Shown: positions 43,211-53,294, counted from the first letter of the stretch. The stretch: 64,000 nt of DNA from Pseudacidovorax intermedius (GCF_003350475.1 NZ_QQAV01000003.1:150063-214062); one strand, 5' to 3'. The notes: generated from the letters alone by a model not told the origin. Translations and numbers: made by a program.

Positions 43211-43351
43211 GGGGTTGTCTCCTGGCATCTGGAATGAGCCTGTGCCGCATTCTTCGATGCCGGTCCCGGCGCGCGGACCCGGCGCAATCATTCGTCACAT
43301 TGCAATCCAAGTCGCGCAATGAGCCTTGCGCGAGGCTGACGGCGCGTGAAT

Positions 43352-43430
43352 CCGTTCGCCCTGAGCTTGTCGAAGGGTCACTCGCTTCGACGCGTGCGTG
43401 CCCTGGCTTCGACAGGCTCAGCCCGAACGG
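43352..43430. repeat. Inverted pair of 24-bp REP-type sequences
   Basis: CCGTTCGCCCTGAGCTTGTC.. (43352-43375) and its inverted partner (43407-43430) match the pair at 37597-37714. It fills the region between the response regulator and the DUF485 gene and may end or stabilise the upstream transcript. Confidence 0.88.
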
Positions 43431-43469
43431 TTCCGGGCTCGCTGATGCGCATTGCCCCGCGCAGCCCGC

Positions 43470-44243
43470 TCAATCCCACTCCACATTGGCCGCGAACAGG
43501 TAGCCCGCGCCGTAGACGGTCTTGATGACCTGCGGCGCCTCGGTGTCGGCCTCGATCTTCTTGCGCAGGCGCGAGATGCGCACGTCGATGCTGCGGTCGG
43601 TGGGCAGCAGGTCGCGGGTGCCCAGCAGCTGCTCGCGCGTCAGGATCTGATGCGGCCGCTCGATGAAGCTGCGCAGCACCTGCGCCTCGGCCGTGCCCAG
43701 CAGGTGCTCGGTGCCGTCGGGGGCGGTGAGCACATGCGAGGCCCAGTCGATGCACCAGCCGTTGAAGCGCGCCCGGCGACGCTGGGTGGCCGCAGCAGCG
43801 CCCGCCTGGCCGCGGCGGCGCAGGATGCTGCGCACCCGCGCCACCAGCTCGCGCGCCTCGAAGGGCTTGGTCACGTAGTCGTCGCCGCCCAGCTCCAGGC
43901 CCATCACGCGGTCGGCAGGGTGGCCGCGGCCGGTGAGGATCAGCACGCCGGCGCTGCTGGCCGCCGTGATGCGTCGCATCAGGTCCAGCCCGTCCATGTC
44001 GGGCAGGCCGAGGTCGATGATGCACAGGTCGGGCTTTTCCACCTGCAGCCGACGCAGCGCCGCCGCCCCGCTCGCGAAGACTTCGCAGGCGAAGCCGAAG
44101 TCCTGCAGCGTGGCGCGCACGATGCGCGCCACCTCGGGCTCGTCTTCGATCACGTAGATGAGGTCGGACGGGCCGCCCTCGTCGTGGGCGCCGGGGCTGC
44201 GCGCACCCGGTGCAGGGGGCATGCCGTGGCGTGGCGTGTTCAT
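43470..44243 (-). CDS. OmpR-family response regulator
   Basis: 257 residues. The receiver domain spans about 27-145, with phospho-acceptor Asp77 (IIDLGLPDMDG), acidic pocket EDE near 33-35 and Lys in YVTKPFEARE. A C-terminal winged helix follows (EAQVLRSFIERPHQILTREQLLG, RSIDVRISRLRKKI, VIKTVYGAGYLF). Its start overlaps the kinase stop by four bases, so they form a two-component pair. The location between actP and acs suggests control of acetate uptake and activation. Confidence 0.92.
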   Translation of the reverse strand: MNTPRHGMPPAPGARSPGAHDEGGPSDLIYVIEDEPEVARIVRATLQDFGFACEVFASGAAALRRLQVEKPDLCIIDLGLPDMDGLDLMRRITAASSAGVLILTGRGHPADRVMGLELGGDDYVTKPFEARELVARVRSILRRRGQAGAAAATQRRRARFNGWCIDWASHVLTAPDGTEHLLGTAEAQVLRSFIERPHQILTREQLLGTRDLLPTDRSIDVRISRLRKKIEADTEAPQVIKTVYGAGYLFAANVEWD

Positions 44244-46243
44244 GGGGGTCGTCTCCCTTCCTCGATGGCCCGCGCGAGCTGCTCGGCGGTGAATGGCTTG
44301 GTGATCACGGGCACGCCCGCCGGCCGGGCGATGGCCTCGGGCGCGTGGCCGCTCATCAGCACCACGGCCGGGGCCGGCGCGCCATCCGACGCTGGCAAGA
44401 CGCAGGCGGCGGTGGCCACGGCGACGCCGTCGACCGGGCCGTGCATCTGCACGTCAGACAGCACCAGCGCCAGACCCGGCATGTGGGCCAGCAGCTGAAG
44501 CGCCTCGGCGCCGCTCTCGGCCTCCAGCACCGAGTAGCCCAGCTCCAGCAGGCTGCGTCGGATCACGCGGCGCACCTGCGCGTCGTCGTCGGCCAGCAGC
44601 GCCAGGCCCTGAGAGGCCGGCGCTGCGGTCTGGCCCGGGGGCAGTTCGTCGGCCGCGGGCGGGGGTGCCTCGGCCGCGGGCAGCCACAGCGTGACGGTAG
44701 TGCCCTGCCCCGGCGCGCTGCGCAGGTCGATGGCGCCACCCGACTGGCGGATGAAGCCGTAGACCACGGCCATGCCGAGGCCCGTGCCGCTGCCCGGCGG
44801 CTTGGTGGTGAAGAAGGGCTCGAACACACGGGCGAGCGTGTCGGCGTCCATGCCGCAACCATCGTCCTGCACCTCGATGCAGACGCAGTCGCCGGCCGAC
44901 ATCTGCAGCGGCGCCGCCCGGGCGGTGTCGAGCCGGGCAGCGCGTGCCCGCAGCACGATGCGGCCCAGCGGCCCGGTGGCGTCGCGCGCGTTCAGGACCA
45001 GGTTGACCAGCGCCTGTTCGAGCAGCGTGGCGTCGATCCAGGTCCACAGCGCCGAAGGGCCGGCGTCCACCTCCAGCGCCAGCGTGTCGGGCAGCGCGCG
45101 GCGCACCAGGCGCGCCACCGTCTCGATGAGCGCGCCCACGTGCACCGAGGCCGCCTGCAGCGGCTGCCGGCGCGCGAAGCTCAGCAGCGCCCGCACCAAC
45201 TCGGCGCCGCGGCGGGCGGCGTCCAGTGCCGGCTGGGCGAACTCGCGCGTGGCCTCGTCGTCGGCGCCGCGGCGCAGCAAGGCGTCGAGGTTGCCGATCA
45301 CGACCGTGAGGATGTTGTTGAAGTCGTGCGCCAGGCCGCCGGTGAGATGGCCGAGCGACTCCAGCTTCTGCGCCCGCGCCACCAGCTCCTGCGCGCGCCG
45401 CTGCTCGGTGATGTCGAAGGTGAGCTCGAAGCAGCCCGCCACGCGGCCATCGGCCGCGCGCTCGGGCGCGAGCGAGGTGCGTACCGTGCGGATCTGGCCG
45501 TCCTGCGTGCGCAGGTCGTAGGCGAAGCTCTGCGGCTCGCCGGCCAGCGCGCGCATGACATGCGGGCGCACATGCGCATAGACCGCCTCGCCCAGGAAGC
45601 GGCGCGCGCTCACGCCCTCGGGCCGCCCGGTGTCCACGCCGAACCAGTCCGCATAGCCGCGGTTGAGGTAGCGGTAGACGCGGCCGGCGTCGAAGTACGC
45701 CACCAGCGCCGGGATGGAGTCCATCACCAGCCGCACGCGCTGCTCGCTGCGCTGCAGCTCTGCGGTGCGCGCGGCCACGCGGCTTTCGAGCTCGGCGTTC
45801 TGGCGCCGGATGGTGGCCTCCGCGCGGTGGCGCTCGGTCACGTCGGAATACAGGGTGACGAAACCCAGGCCCGGCACCGGCTGTCCGCGGATGCGCAGCA
45901 CGCGACCATCGGGCCGGACACGCTCGACGTCGTGCGGCTCGAAGCGCCGCGCCAGTGCCATGCGCGCCTCCACCAGCTGCTCGGGATCGCCCGGACCGTA
46001 GTCGCCGCGGCGGGCGTTGAATTCCATGAAGTCGCGGAACGGGGCACCCAGCCACACCAGCTCGGGCGGAAAGTCCAGCAGCCGCAGGTAGGCCTTGTTC
46101 CAGGCCACCAGGCGCAGTTCGGCATCGAAGATGGAGATGCCGTCGTCCAGCATGTCCAGGCCGGTCTGCAGCGTGACGTAGCGCTGCAGGGGCGCAGAGG
46201 CGCCCTCTGCGGCGGCCGCATCGGGGCTGCAAACATTCGTCAT
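44240..46243 (-). CDS. PAS-domain hybrid sensor histidine kinase
   Basis: 667 residues from ATG 46243; the much longer open frame upstream runs antisense through the acyl-CoA synthetase and is not real. Domains: PAS with PAS-7-like start at about 25-140 (GLDMLDDGISIFDAELRLVAWN), a second PAS at 165-285, and a HisKA with phospho-His306 (LAHDFNNILT). An HATPase follows (NLVLNARDA, DDGCGMD, GTGLGMAVVYG), then a C-terminal receiver with Asp597 (LVLSDVQM). No membrane segment, so it senses a cytoplasmic signal. The partner is the adjacent response regulator. Confidence 0.9.
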   Translation of the reverse strand: MTNVCSPDAAAAEGASAPLQRYVTLQTGLDMLDDGISIFDAELRLVAWNKAYLRLLDFPPELVWLGAPFRDFMEFNARRGDYGPGDPEQLVEARMALARRFEPHDVERVRPDGRVLRIRGQPVPGLGFVTLYSDVTERHRAEATIRRQNAELESRVAARTAELQRSEQRVRLVMDSIPALVAYFDAGRVYRYLNRGYADWFGVDTGRPEGVSARRFLGEAVYAHVRPHVMRALAGEPQSFAYDLRTQDGQIRTVRTSLAPERAADGRVAGCFELTFDITEQRRAQELVARAQKLESLGHLTGGLAHDFNNILTVVIGNLDALLRRGADDEATREFAQPALDAARRGAELVRALLSFARRQPLQAASVHVGALIETVARLVRRALPDTLALEVDAGPSALWTWIDATLLEQALVNLVLNARDATGPLGRIVLRARAARLDTARAAPLQMSAGDCVCIEVQDDGCGMDADTLARVFEPFFTTKPPGSGTGLGMAVVYGFIRQSGGAIDLRSAPGQGTTVTLWLPAAEAPPPAADELPPGQTAAPASQGLALLADDDAQVRRVIRRSLLELGYSVLEAESGAEALQLLAHMPGLALVLSDVQMHGPVDGVAVATAACVLPASDGAPAPAVVLMSGHAPEAIARPAGVPVITKPFTAEQLARAIEEGRRPP

Positions 46244-46369
46244 ATTCGGCGGCGTCTCCTGCAATCTTCGGGGTTCATCCTTGCGGCGGCGGAGTCTGCG
46301 GCATGTGGCTGACCCCAAGCCAACAAATGACCGCCGTCGAACGATGGCACGACTGCGCAGGAGACAAGC

Positions 46370-48013
46370 TTGACGCACATCAATCCCTACGACCTGGGCC
46401 TGGACCGCAATGCGGCCAATTTCGTGGCGCTGACGCCGCTGTCCTTCCTGGCGCGGGCCGCGCATGTGTTCCCGCAGCGCACCGCGCTCATCTACGGCGG
46501 GCGCCGCCAGAGCTGGGCCACGACCTATGAACGCTGCCGCCGCCTGGCCAGTGCCCTCGCGCAGCGCGGCGTGGGTCCTGGCGACACGGTCGCCTGCATG
46601 CTGCCCAACGTGCCCGCCATGTACGAGGCCCATTTCGGCGTGCCGATGACGGGCGCCGTGCTCAACACGCTCAACACCCGGCTCGATGCGCAGGCCATCG
46701 CCTTCATGCTCCAGCATGGCGAGGCCAAGGTGCTGCTCACCGACCGCGAGTACGCTGGCGTGGTGGCCCAGGCCCTGAGCGCGCTGGGCCCGCACCGGCC
46801 GCTGGTGATCGAAGTGGACGACGACACGGCGCCGCCCGGCGCGCGGCTCGGCGAGATCGGCTACGAGGACTTCCTCGCTGCGGGCGATCCGGCCTTCGAC
46901 TGGCAGCCGCCCTCCGACGAATGGAATGCCATCGCGCTCAACTACACGAGCGGCACCACCGGCAACCCCAAGGGCGTGGTCACGCACCACCGCGGCGCCT
47001 ACCTCAATGCCGCGAGCAATGCCCTGGCCTGGAACCTGCCCGAGGGTGCGGTCTACCTGTGGACGCTGCCGATGTTCCACTGCAACGGCTGGTGCTTTCC
47101 GTGGACCACCGCGCTGATGGCCTGCACCAGCGTGTGCCTGCGGCGGGTCGATCCAGCCGCGATCTACGGGCTGATCCGCGAGCACCGCATCACGCACCTG
47201 TGCGGCGCGCCCATCGTCTACAGCCTGCTCATCGCCGCTCCCGCTGCGCTGCGCGAGGGCATCGCCCATCCCGTGAAGGGCCTGGTGGCCGGCGCCGCGC
47301 CGCCGGCCGCGGTGATCGAGGGCTGCGAGGCCGCGGGCATCGCCATCACCCATGTCTACGGCTTGACCGAGGTGTACGGCCCCTCCGCCGTGTGCGCGCA
47401 GAAGCCCGAGTGGGCGCAGCTGCCGCCGGTCGAGCGCGCCCGCATGAACGGCCGCCAGGGCGTGCCCTATCCGCTGCAGGAGGCGGTGACGGTCCTGGAC
47501 CCCGCCACGCTGCAGCCCGTGCCGGCCGACGGCGAGACGGTGGGCGAGATCTTCTTCCGCGGCAATGCGGTGATGAAGGGCTACCTCAAGAACCCGCGCG
47601 CCACCGAGGAGGCCTTTGCCGGCGGCTGGTTCCACACCGGCGACCTGGGCGTGCTGCATCCCGACGGCTACGTGAAGATCACCGACCGCAGCAAGGACGT
47701 GATCATCTCGGGCGGCGAGAACATCTCGTCCATCGAGGTGGAGGACGCGCTGCACCACCACCCCGCCGTGCTGACTGCCGCCGTGGTGGCCATGCCCGAC
47801 GCCAAGTGGGGCGAGGTGCCCTGCGCCTTCGTCGAGCTCAAGCCCGGCATGGCGGTGGACGAGGCCGCGCTGCTGGACTTCTGCCGGCCGCTGCTGGCCC
47901 GCTTCAAGATGCCCAAGCGGATCGTCTTCGGCGAGCTGCCCAAGACCTCCACCGGCAAGACCCAGAAGTTCGTGCTGCGCGAGCGGGTGCATTCCGCACG
48001 CGCCATCGAATGA
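46370..48013 (+). CDS. Acyl-CoA synthetase (AMP-forming), medium-chain/AlkK-like
   Basis: 547 residues. The start is TTG 46370, supported by CAGGAG 7 bases upstream and by the conserved N-terminus; no ATG fits. AMP-binding motifs: [13 protein letters not shown] (P-loop), [18 protein letters not shown] and the catalytic Lys in [12 protein letters not shown]. It activates a fatty or aromatic carboxylic acid to its CoA thioester. acs follows 26 bases later on the same strand, so both are likely co-expressed; the divergent kinase shares the 126-base upstream region. Confidence 0.88.
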   Translation: MTHINPYDLGLDRNAANFVALTPLSFLARAAHVFPQRTALIYGGRRQSWATTYERCRRLASALAQRGVGPGDTVACMLPNVPAMYEAHFGVPMTGAVLNTLNTRLDAQAIAFMLQHGEAKVLLTDREYAGVVAQALSALGPHRPLVIEVDDDTAPPGARLGEIGYEDFLAAGDPAFDWQPPSDEWNAIALNYTSGTTGNPKGVVTHHRGAYLNAASNALAWNLPEGAVYLWTLPMFHCNGWCFPWTTALMACTSVCLRRVDPAAIYGLIREHRITHLCGAPIVYSLLIAAPAALREGIAHPVKGLVAGAAPPAAVIEGCEAAGIAITHVYGLTEVYGPSAVCAQKPEWAQLPPVERARMNGRQGVPYPLQEAVTVLDPATLQPVPADGETVGEIFFRGNAVMKGYLKNPRATEEAFAGGWFHTGDLGVLHPDGYVKITDRSKDVIISGGENISSIEVEDALHHHPAVLTAAVVAMPDAKWGEVPCAFVELKPGMAVDEAALLDFCRPLLARFKMPKRIVFGELPKTSTGKTQKFVLRERVHSARAIE

Positions 48014-48039
48014 CCCTTTTTCCCTTGACGGAGACGACC

Positions 48040-50007
48040 ATGAGCGACACCGCCGCCCTTTATCCCCCGCCCACCGCCCTGGCCGCGAAGGCCCATGTCT
48101 CCGGCCGCGCCGCCTACGACCGCCTGGTCGCCGAAGCGGACGCCGACCCCGAGGGCTACTGGGGCCGCCTGGCCCGCGAGTACGTGGGCTGGAAGACGCC
48201 TTTCACCCGCGTGCTGGACGACAGCCGCGCACCCTTCTTCGAGTGGTTCAACGACGGCACGCTCAACGCCAGCTGGAACTGCCTGGAACGCAACATCGAA
48301 CGCGGCCTGGGCGCCAAGACGGCGCTGATCTTCGAGGCCGACGACGGTGCCGTCACGCATGTCAGCTACCGCCAGCTGCTGGTGCGGGCCAACCGCATCG
48401 CCAACGCGCTGCGCGCCCTGGGCGTGAAGAAGGGCGACCGCGTCGTCATCTACATGGCCATGTCCATCGACGGCGTGGCCGCCATGCAGGCCTGTGCGCG
48501 CATCGGCGCCATCCACTCGGTGGTGTTCGGCGGCTTCTCCGCCCACGCCCTGCGCGACCGCATCGCCGACACCGGCGCCTGTCTGGTCATCACGGCCGAC
48601 CAGCAGGTGCGCGGCGGCAAGCAGCTGCCGCTCAAGGCCATCGTGGACGAGGCGCTGGCCCAGGGCGGTTGCGCCAGCGTGCGGCATGTGGTGGTGGCGC
48701 GGCGCACCGGTGCGGCCGTGCCCTTCCAGGCGCCGCGCGACCTGTGGCTGAACGAGCTGGTCGACGGCCAGAGCGAGCATTGCGAGCCCGAATGGGTGGA
48801 GGCGGAGCATCCGCTCTTCCTGCTCTACACCTCGGGCTCCACCGGCACGCCCAAGGGCGTGCAGCACGCCACCGGCGGCTACCTGCTGCATGCGGCCCTG
48901 ACCTGCCACTGGACCTTCGACATGAAGGCCGACGACATCTTCTGGTGCACGGCCGACATCGGCTGGGTGACGGGCCACACCTACATCGCCTACGGGCCGC
49001 TGATGCTGGGTGCGACGCAGATCGTGTTCGAGGGGGTGCCCACGTACCCCGATGCCGGCCGCTTCTGGAAGATGATCGAGGCGCACCGCGCGACGATCTT
49101 CTACACGGCGCCGACGGCCATCCGCTCGCTGATCAAGGCCGCCGAGGCCAACGAGGCGGTGCACCCGGCCCGCTACGACCTGGCGAGTCTGCGCATCCTG
49201 GGCTCGGTGGGCGAGCCGATCAACCCGGCCGCCTGGACCTGGTACCACCAGCATGTGGGCGGCGGGCGCTGCCCCATCGTCGACACCTTCTGGCAGACGG
49301 AGACGGGCGGGCACATGATCACGCCGCTGCCCGGCGCGACGGACCTGGTGCCGGGCTCCTGCACCCTGCCCTTCCCGGGCATCGCGGCGGCGGTGGTGGA
49401 CGAGACGGGCAACGAGCTGCCCTGGGGGCAGGGCGGCATCCTGGTGGTCAAGCGACCCTGGCCATCGATGATCCGCACGATCTGGGGCAATCCGGAGCGC
49501 TTCCGCAAGGGCTACTTTCCGGAAGAATTCCAGGGCCGCTACTACCTGGCGGGCGACGGTGCGATCCGCGATGCGAAGACGGGCTACTTCACGATCACGG
49601 GCCGCATCGACGACGTGCTGAACGTGTCGGGCCACCGCATGGGCACGATGGAGATCGAGTCGGCCCTGGTGGCCAAGACCGACCTGGTGGCCGAGGCGGC
49701 GGTGGTGGGCCGTCCGGACGACACCACGGGCGAGGCGATCTGTGCCTTCGTGGTGCTCAAGCGGCCGCGCCCGACGGGCGAGGAGGCGAAGGCCCTTGCG
49801 AACGAGCTGCGCAACTGGGTGGCCAAGGAGATCGGACCCATCGCCAAGCCGAAGGACATCCGCTTCGGCGACAACCTGCCGAAGACGCGCAGCGGCAAGA
49901 TCATGCGCCGGCTGTTGCGCAGCATCGCGAAGGGTGAGGCGATCACGCAGGACACGTCGACGCTGGAGAACCCGGCGATCCTGGAGCAGCTGGCGCAGAC
50001 GAACTGA
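48040..50007 (+). CDS. acs: Acetyl-CoA synthetase
   Basis: 655 residues from ATG 48040 (GGAG 7 bases upstream), the normal Acs length. Motifs: [33 protein letters not shown] (substrate pocket with the conserved Trp), YLAGDGA and the C-terminal [12 protein letters not shown], whose Lys is the acetylation-controlled catalytic residue. It converts acetate, ATP and CoA to acetyl-CoA. It forms an acetate module with actP, DUF485 and the two-component system. Confidence 0.95.
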   Translation: MSDTAALYPPPTALAAKAHVSGRAAYDRLVAEADADPEGYWGRLAREYVGWKTPFTRVLDDSRAPFFEWFNDGTLNASWNCLERNIERGLGAKTALIFEADDGAVTHVSYRQLLVRANRIANALRALGVKKGDRVVIYMAMSIDGVAAMQACARIGAIHSVVFGGFSAHALRDRIADTGACLVITADQQVRGGKQLPLKAIVDEALAQGGCASVRHVVVARRTGAAVPFQAPRDLWLNELVDGQSEHCEPEWVEAEHPLFLLYTSGSTGTPKGVQHATGGYLLHAALTCHWTFDMKADDIFWCTADIGWVTGHTYIAYGPLMLGATQIVFEGVPTYPDAGRFWKMIEAHRATIFYTAPTAIRSLIKAAEANEAVHPARYDLASLRILGSVGEPINPAAWTWYHQHVGGGRCPIVDTFWQTETGGHMITPLPGATDLVPGSCTLPFPGIAAAVVDETGNELPWGQGGILVVKRPWPSMIRTIWGNPERFRKGYFPEEFQGRYYLAGDGAIRDAKTGYFTITGRIDDVLNVSGHRMGTMEIESALVAKTDLVAEAAVVGRPDDTTGEAICAFVVLKRPRPTGEEAKALANELRNWVAKEIGPIAKPKDIRFGDNLPKTRSGKIMRRLLRSIAKGEAITQDTSTLENPAILEQLAQTN

Positions 50008-50032
50008 GGGGGTTGGTCAGGCGGGTCGTTCC

Positions 50033-50140
50033 GGTTGGATCGGTTGCATTGGTCGCATCGGTCGCATCGGTCGCATCGGTCGCATCGGTCGCATCGGTCG
50101 CATCGGTCGCATCGGTCGCATCGGTCGCGTCGGTCGCATC
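50033..50140 (+). repeat. 9-bp minisatellite (GGTCGCATC), about 12 copies
   Basis: Ten near-perfect units at 50051-50140 (one GGTCGCGTC) and two degenerate ones at 50033-50050. The unit length is a multiple of three, which creates misleading open frames reading RIG/DAT repeats. It ends 11 bases before R3. Confidence 0.95.
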
Positions 50141-50151
50141 AGTGCCGGAAC

Positions 50152-50320
50152 GGTAACCCGGCAGAGGACGTCGGCATGCGCGCTCCCGGTGCACGCTCGC
50201 GCCGACCGGCTTGCCCCACTACACGGGTGCTCGCTCTCCACCGACGTGCTTGCCGCACTGCACGGCGCCGCGAATGGCACCTCCGCACGCACACCGCCAT
50301 CCTCCGCCTCGACGCTGCGC
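50152..50320 (+). repeat. Dispersed ~168-bp repeat, copy R3
   Basis: Same orientation and ends as R1, closest in sequence to R4. It lies in the gene-free convergent region 50008-50991 between acs and the LysR gene. Confidence 0.93.
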
Positions 50321-50587
50321 GCGCGAGCCCATCCCCTCTGCGCTCGGGGTCACGCGGCTGACGCCGCTGGTGAACTGCCGCCCCCAGCAGGTCCGCCGGC
50401 AACTCCCTCTGTGCCGTGCCCCGTATTGCACCGCCCCTAGCGCCGCTTCGCGTCGCGGTACACGTGCGTCGCTTCTTGCGCGTCACGGGTCACATCACCG
50501 GCATCCGATGATCGCAACGGCATCGGCACCTCGGCAGTTATTGCGCTGTCCCTCCGTTGGCGTCGGTACCGAATTCCGGCGGTTCAG

Positions 50588-50756
50588 GCGCAATGTCGAG
50601 GCGGAGGATGGCGGTGTGCGTGCGGAGGTGCCATTCGCGGCGCCGTGCAGTGCGGCAAGCACGTCGGTGGAGAGCGAGCACCCGTCCGGTGAGGCAAGCC
50701 GGTCGGCGCGAGCGTGCACCGGGAGCGCGCATGCCGACGTCCTCTGCCGGGTTACC
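50588..50756 (-). repeat. Dispersed ~168-bp repeat, copy R4 (inverted)
   Basis: Reverse complement of R3, with only a few differences. The R3-R4 spacer of 267 bases shows no gene. The outer end (GGTAACCCGGCAGAGG on minus) again abuts a minisatellite. Confidence 0.93.
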
Positions 50757-50764
50757 GTCCCGGC

Positions 50765-50863
50765 GACCTGTTCGACCTGTTCGACCTGTTCGACCCGTTC
50801 GACCCGTTCGACCCGTTCGACCCGTTCGACTCGTGCTACCCGTGCTAGCCCTGCTAGCCGTGC
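50765..50863 (+). repeat. 9-bp minisatellite (GACCCGTTC), about 11 copies
   Basis: Seven clean units (GACCTGTTC x3, GACCCGTTC x4) and four drifting ones. Different in sequence from the 50033-50140 minisatellite, but the same unit length and the same place relative to the dispersed repeat. Confidence 0.92.
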
Positions 50864-50991
50864 GGCCTATGCGAGCTGCACGCGCTGGGCAAGCAGTACG
50901 ACCTTCGCGGCCGGGGCGCAGCCGTGGCTCATAGCAAGGAACCACACGGCCTGCCTCCCGGACCTAGGCACCTGACCGCCCGACGCAGCAC

Positions 50992-51900
50992 TCAGCTCCG
51001 CACCGGTACCACGGCCGCCAACTCCTCGCGCAACCACCGGTGCGCCGCATCCTGCTGGTGCCGCAGATGCCACACCATGTACATCGGCAACGGCGGACAG
51101 GCGACCGGAACCGCCACGCTGGCGAACTCGCGCATCAGGCCTTCGCCTAACAACCCCGGCACCGTCGCCAGCAACGGCGTGCCACGCAGGAAGGCCGGCA
51201 GGCCGGCGAAGCCCGGCACCGTGACCACGAAATGCCGCTCGATGCCTCGCGCCGCCAGCGTCTCGTCCAGCGCCATGCGGCGCTGCGGCGGATAGACCAC
51301 GGTGGCATGGTCCGCGGCCAACCATTCGCGGCGCGTGGCCGGCGCCGCGCGCACGGCCGGGTCGTAGAAGACGCGCCAGCGGTCCTCGAACAGGCGCTTC
51401 TGCACGATGTCGCTGCCCTCGGGCGGGCGGGGGCTGACCACCAGCTGGCACTGGCCGCTGCGCAGCATCTCGGCCGTGGGCACGTCCGAGGGCAGCACCC
51501 GCAGCACCAGTCCCGGCGCCTGTGCCCGCAGACGCGCGGCCAGGGGCACCAGCAGCACCTCGCGCTGGAAGTCGTTCGCGGCGATGGTGAGCACGCCGCG
51601 CCAGGCGGCCGGATCGAAGCGGGCATGCCGCGCAAAGGCCTGCAGCTGCGCCAGCAGCTCGCGCGCCTGCGGCGCCAGCGCCTGGGCATGGGCCGTCGGC
51701 ACGATCCCGCGGCCCGACTTCACGAACAGCGGGTCGCCCGTGATGGCGCGCAGCTTGTCCAGCAGGTGGCTCACGGCCGACTGCGTGACACCCAGACGCT
51801 GCGCCGCGCCGGTGATGGAGCCCGTCTCCACCACCGCCACCAGCAGGCGCAGCAGCCGCGCATCCAGATCCGACCAATCGAAATCGCTCATGCAATCCAT
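50992..51900 (-). CDS. LysR-family transcriptional regulator
   Basis: 302 residues from ATG 51900 (ATG 51891 also possible). The helix-turn-helix reads LRLLVAVVETGSITGAAQRLGVTQSAVSHLLDKLRAITGDPLFV. The C-terminal periplasmic-binding-like sensor follows. It diverges from ligAB over an 81-base region, the usual arrangement for a LysR regulator that controls the neighbouring ring-cleavage genes, with an aromatic acid or ring-fission product as likely inducer. Confidence 0.9.
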   Translation of the reverse strand: MDCMSDFDWSDLDARLLRLLVAVVETGSITGAAQRLGVTQSAVSHLLDKLRAITGDPLFVKSGRGIVPTAHAQALAPQARELLAQLQAFARHARFDPAAWRGVLTIAANDFQREVLLVPLAARLRAQAPGLVLRVLPSDVPTAEMLRSGQCQLVVSPRPPEGSDIVQKRLFEDRWRVFYDPAVRAAPATRREWLAADHATVVYPPQRRMALDETLAARGIERHFVVTVPGFAGLPAFLRGTPLLATVPGLLGEGLMREFASVAVPVACPPLPMYMVWHLRHQQDAAHRWLREELAAVVPVRS

Positions 51901-51981
51901 GATGATCCATCGGTTTATCTTTGGCAACGGCGGGCGAATACTGGTGGCCTTCCTTCACCACGGGATCGACGAGGAGACCGC

Positions 51982-52338
51982 ATGACCACCCCCGCGCCAG
52001 CAACGCCCATCGAGGGCACCACCCTGTTCGACGGCGATCAGGCCCGCAAGGGCTATGCGCTCAACAAGATGTGCTTCTCCTTCAACGAAGAAGCCAACCG
52101 GCAGGCCTTCCTGGCCGACGAGGAGGGCTACATGCGCCGCTACGGCCTCAATGCCGAGCAGGCCGCGGCCATCCGCGCGCGCAACGTGCTGCAGCTGATC
52201 GCTGCAGGCGGCAATGCCTACTACCTGGCCAAGTTCGCGGGCATCTTCAAGCTGGACATGCAGGACATCGGGGCCCAGCAGACCGGCCTGTCCAAGGACG
52301 AATTCAAGGCCAGGCTCGTCGCGGCCAACTTCCAGTAA
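51982..52338 (+). CDS. ligA: Protocatechuate 4,5-dioxygenase, alpha (small) subunit
   Basis: 118 residues from ATG 51982 (GAGGAG upstream). LigA-fold features: GYALNKMCFSFNEEANRQAFLADEEGYMRRYGL and NVLQLIAAGGNAYYLAKFAGI. It packs against the catalytic beta subunit encoded next (20-base gap) and closes its active site. A gallate or protocatechuate ring is the expected substrate; the subunit order alpha-beta is that of the pmd/lig systems. Confidence 0.92.
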   Translation: MTTPAPATPIEGTTLFDGDQARKGYALNKMCFSFNEEANRQAFLADEEGYMRRYGLNAEQAAAIRARNVLQLIAAGGNAYYLAKFAGIFKLDMQDIGAQQTGLSKDEFKARLVAANFQ

Positions 52339-52358
52339 CCCGGACCCGGAGACACCCC

Positions 52359-53204
52359 ATGGCCAAGATCATCGGCGGCATCGGCACCTCGCACATTCCC
52401 GCCATCGGCAACGCGATCCACAAGGGCCTGCAGGCCGAGCCCTACTGGAAGCCCTTCTTCGACGGCTATCCGCCCGTGCACGACTGGCTGGCGACAGCCC
52501 GACCCGACGTGGTGGTCATGTTCTACAACGACCACGGGCTCAACTTCTTCCTCGACAAGATGCCGACCTTCGCCGTGGGCGCGGCGGCGCAGTACGCCTC
52601 GGCCGACGAGGGCTGGGGCATTCCGGCACAGCCACCCGTGGGCGGCGAGCCGGCGCTGTCGTGGCAGCTGATCAACACGCTGGTCGATCTCGAGTTCGAC
52701 ATCGTCAGCTGCCAGGAAATGCTGGTGGACCATGCCTGCACGCTGCCGCTCAAGCTGCTGTGGCCGCAGGGCGACTGGCCGGTGACGATCGTGCCGGTGT
52801 GCATCAACACGGTGCAGTTCCCGCTGCCCAAGGCCAGCCGCGTCTATGCGCTGGGCAAGGCCGTCGGCGAGGCCGTGGCGGCCTGGGGCGAGGACCAGCG
52901 CGTGCTCTTCGTCGCCTCGGGCGGGCTGTCGCACCAGCTGGACGGCACGCGCGCCGGCCACATCAACAAGCGCTTCGACCTGCAGTTCATGGACAGCCTG
53001 CTCACCAACCCGGAATGGGCCACGCAGTTCTCGGTGCACGAGATCGTCGAGAAGGCCGGCACCCAGGGCGTGGAACTGCTCATGTGGCTGGCCATGCGCG
53101 CGGCGCTGACGGCGGCGGGGCCATCGGTGCGCAAGGTGCACAGCAACTACCACCTGCCGATCTCGAACACCGCGACGGCGCTGCTGGCGCTGGAGACGGC
53201 CTGA
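52359..53204 (+). CDS. ligB: Protocatechuate 4,5-dioxygenase, beta (catalytic) subunit
   Basis: 281 residues, class III extradiol dioxygenase. Fe(II) ligands His12 (GTSHIP) and His59 (YNDHGLNFF) with a later Glu near 240; the active-site base region ASGGLSHQLDG is present. It opens protocatechuate between C4 and C5 to 4-carboxy-2-hydroxymuconate semialdehyde. The later pathway enzymes (dehydrogenase, hydrolase, hydratase, aldolase) are not in this window. Followed by a terminator at 53260. Confidence 0.93.
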   Translation: MAKIIGGIGTSHIPAIGNAIHKGLQAEPYWKPFFDGYPPVHDWLATARPDVVVMFYNDHGLNFFLDKMPTFAVGAAAQYASADEGWGIPAQPPVGGEPALSWQLINTLVDLEFDIVSCQEMLVDHACTLPLKLLWPQGDWPVTIVPVCINTVQFPLPKASRVYALGKAVGEAVAAWGEDQRVLFVASGGLSHQLDGTRAGHINKRFDLQFMDSLLTNPEWATQFSVHEIVEKAGTQGVELLMWLAMRAALTAAGPSVRKVHSNYHLPISNTATALLALETA

Positions 53205-53259
53205 AGCGCGCGGCCCCGCGATCGGGGCGGCTGCCAAACCGCGAGCCCCATGAATGAAC

Positions 53260-53294
53260 AAAGGCCTGCGGGCAGTCGCCTCGCAGGCCTTTTC
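53260..53294. terminator. Bidirectional rho-independent terminator between ligB and the cytochrome gene
   Basis: AAAGGCCTGCG and CGCAGGCCTTT form an 11-bp perfect stem with an 11-base loop. On plus it is followed by TC after the T run; on minus it ends in the A/T part as TTTGTTC. It serves the two convergent genes. Confidence 0.9.

Noticed and set aside
46921-48040. Acetyl-CoA synthetase starting far upstream, inside the acyl-CoA synthetase gene
   Set aside because: That part is a shifted frame of the preceding gene. The Acs N-terminus and a ribosome binding site place the start at 48040.
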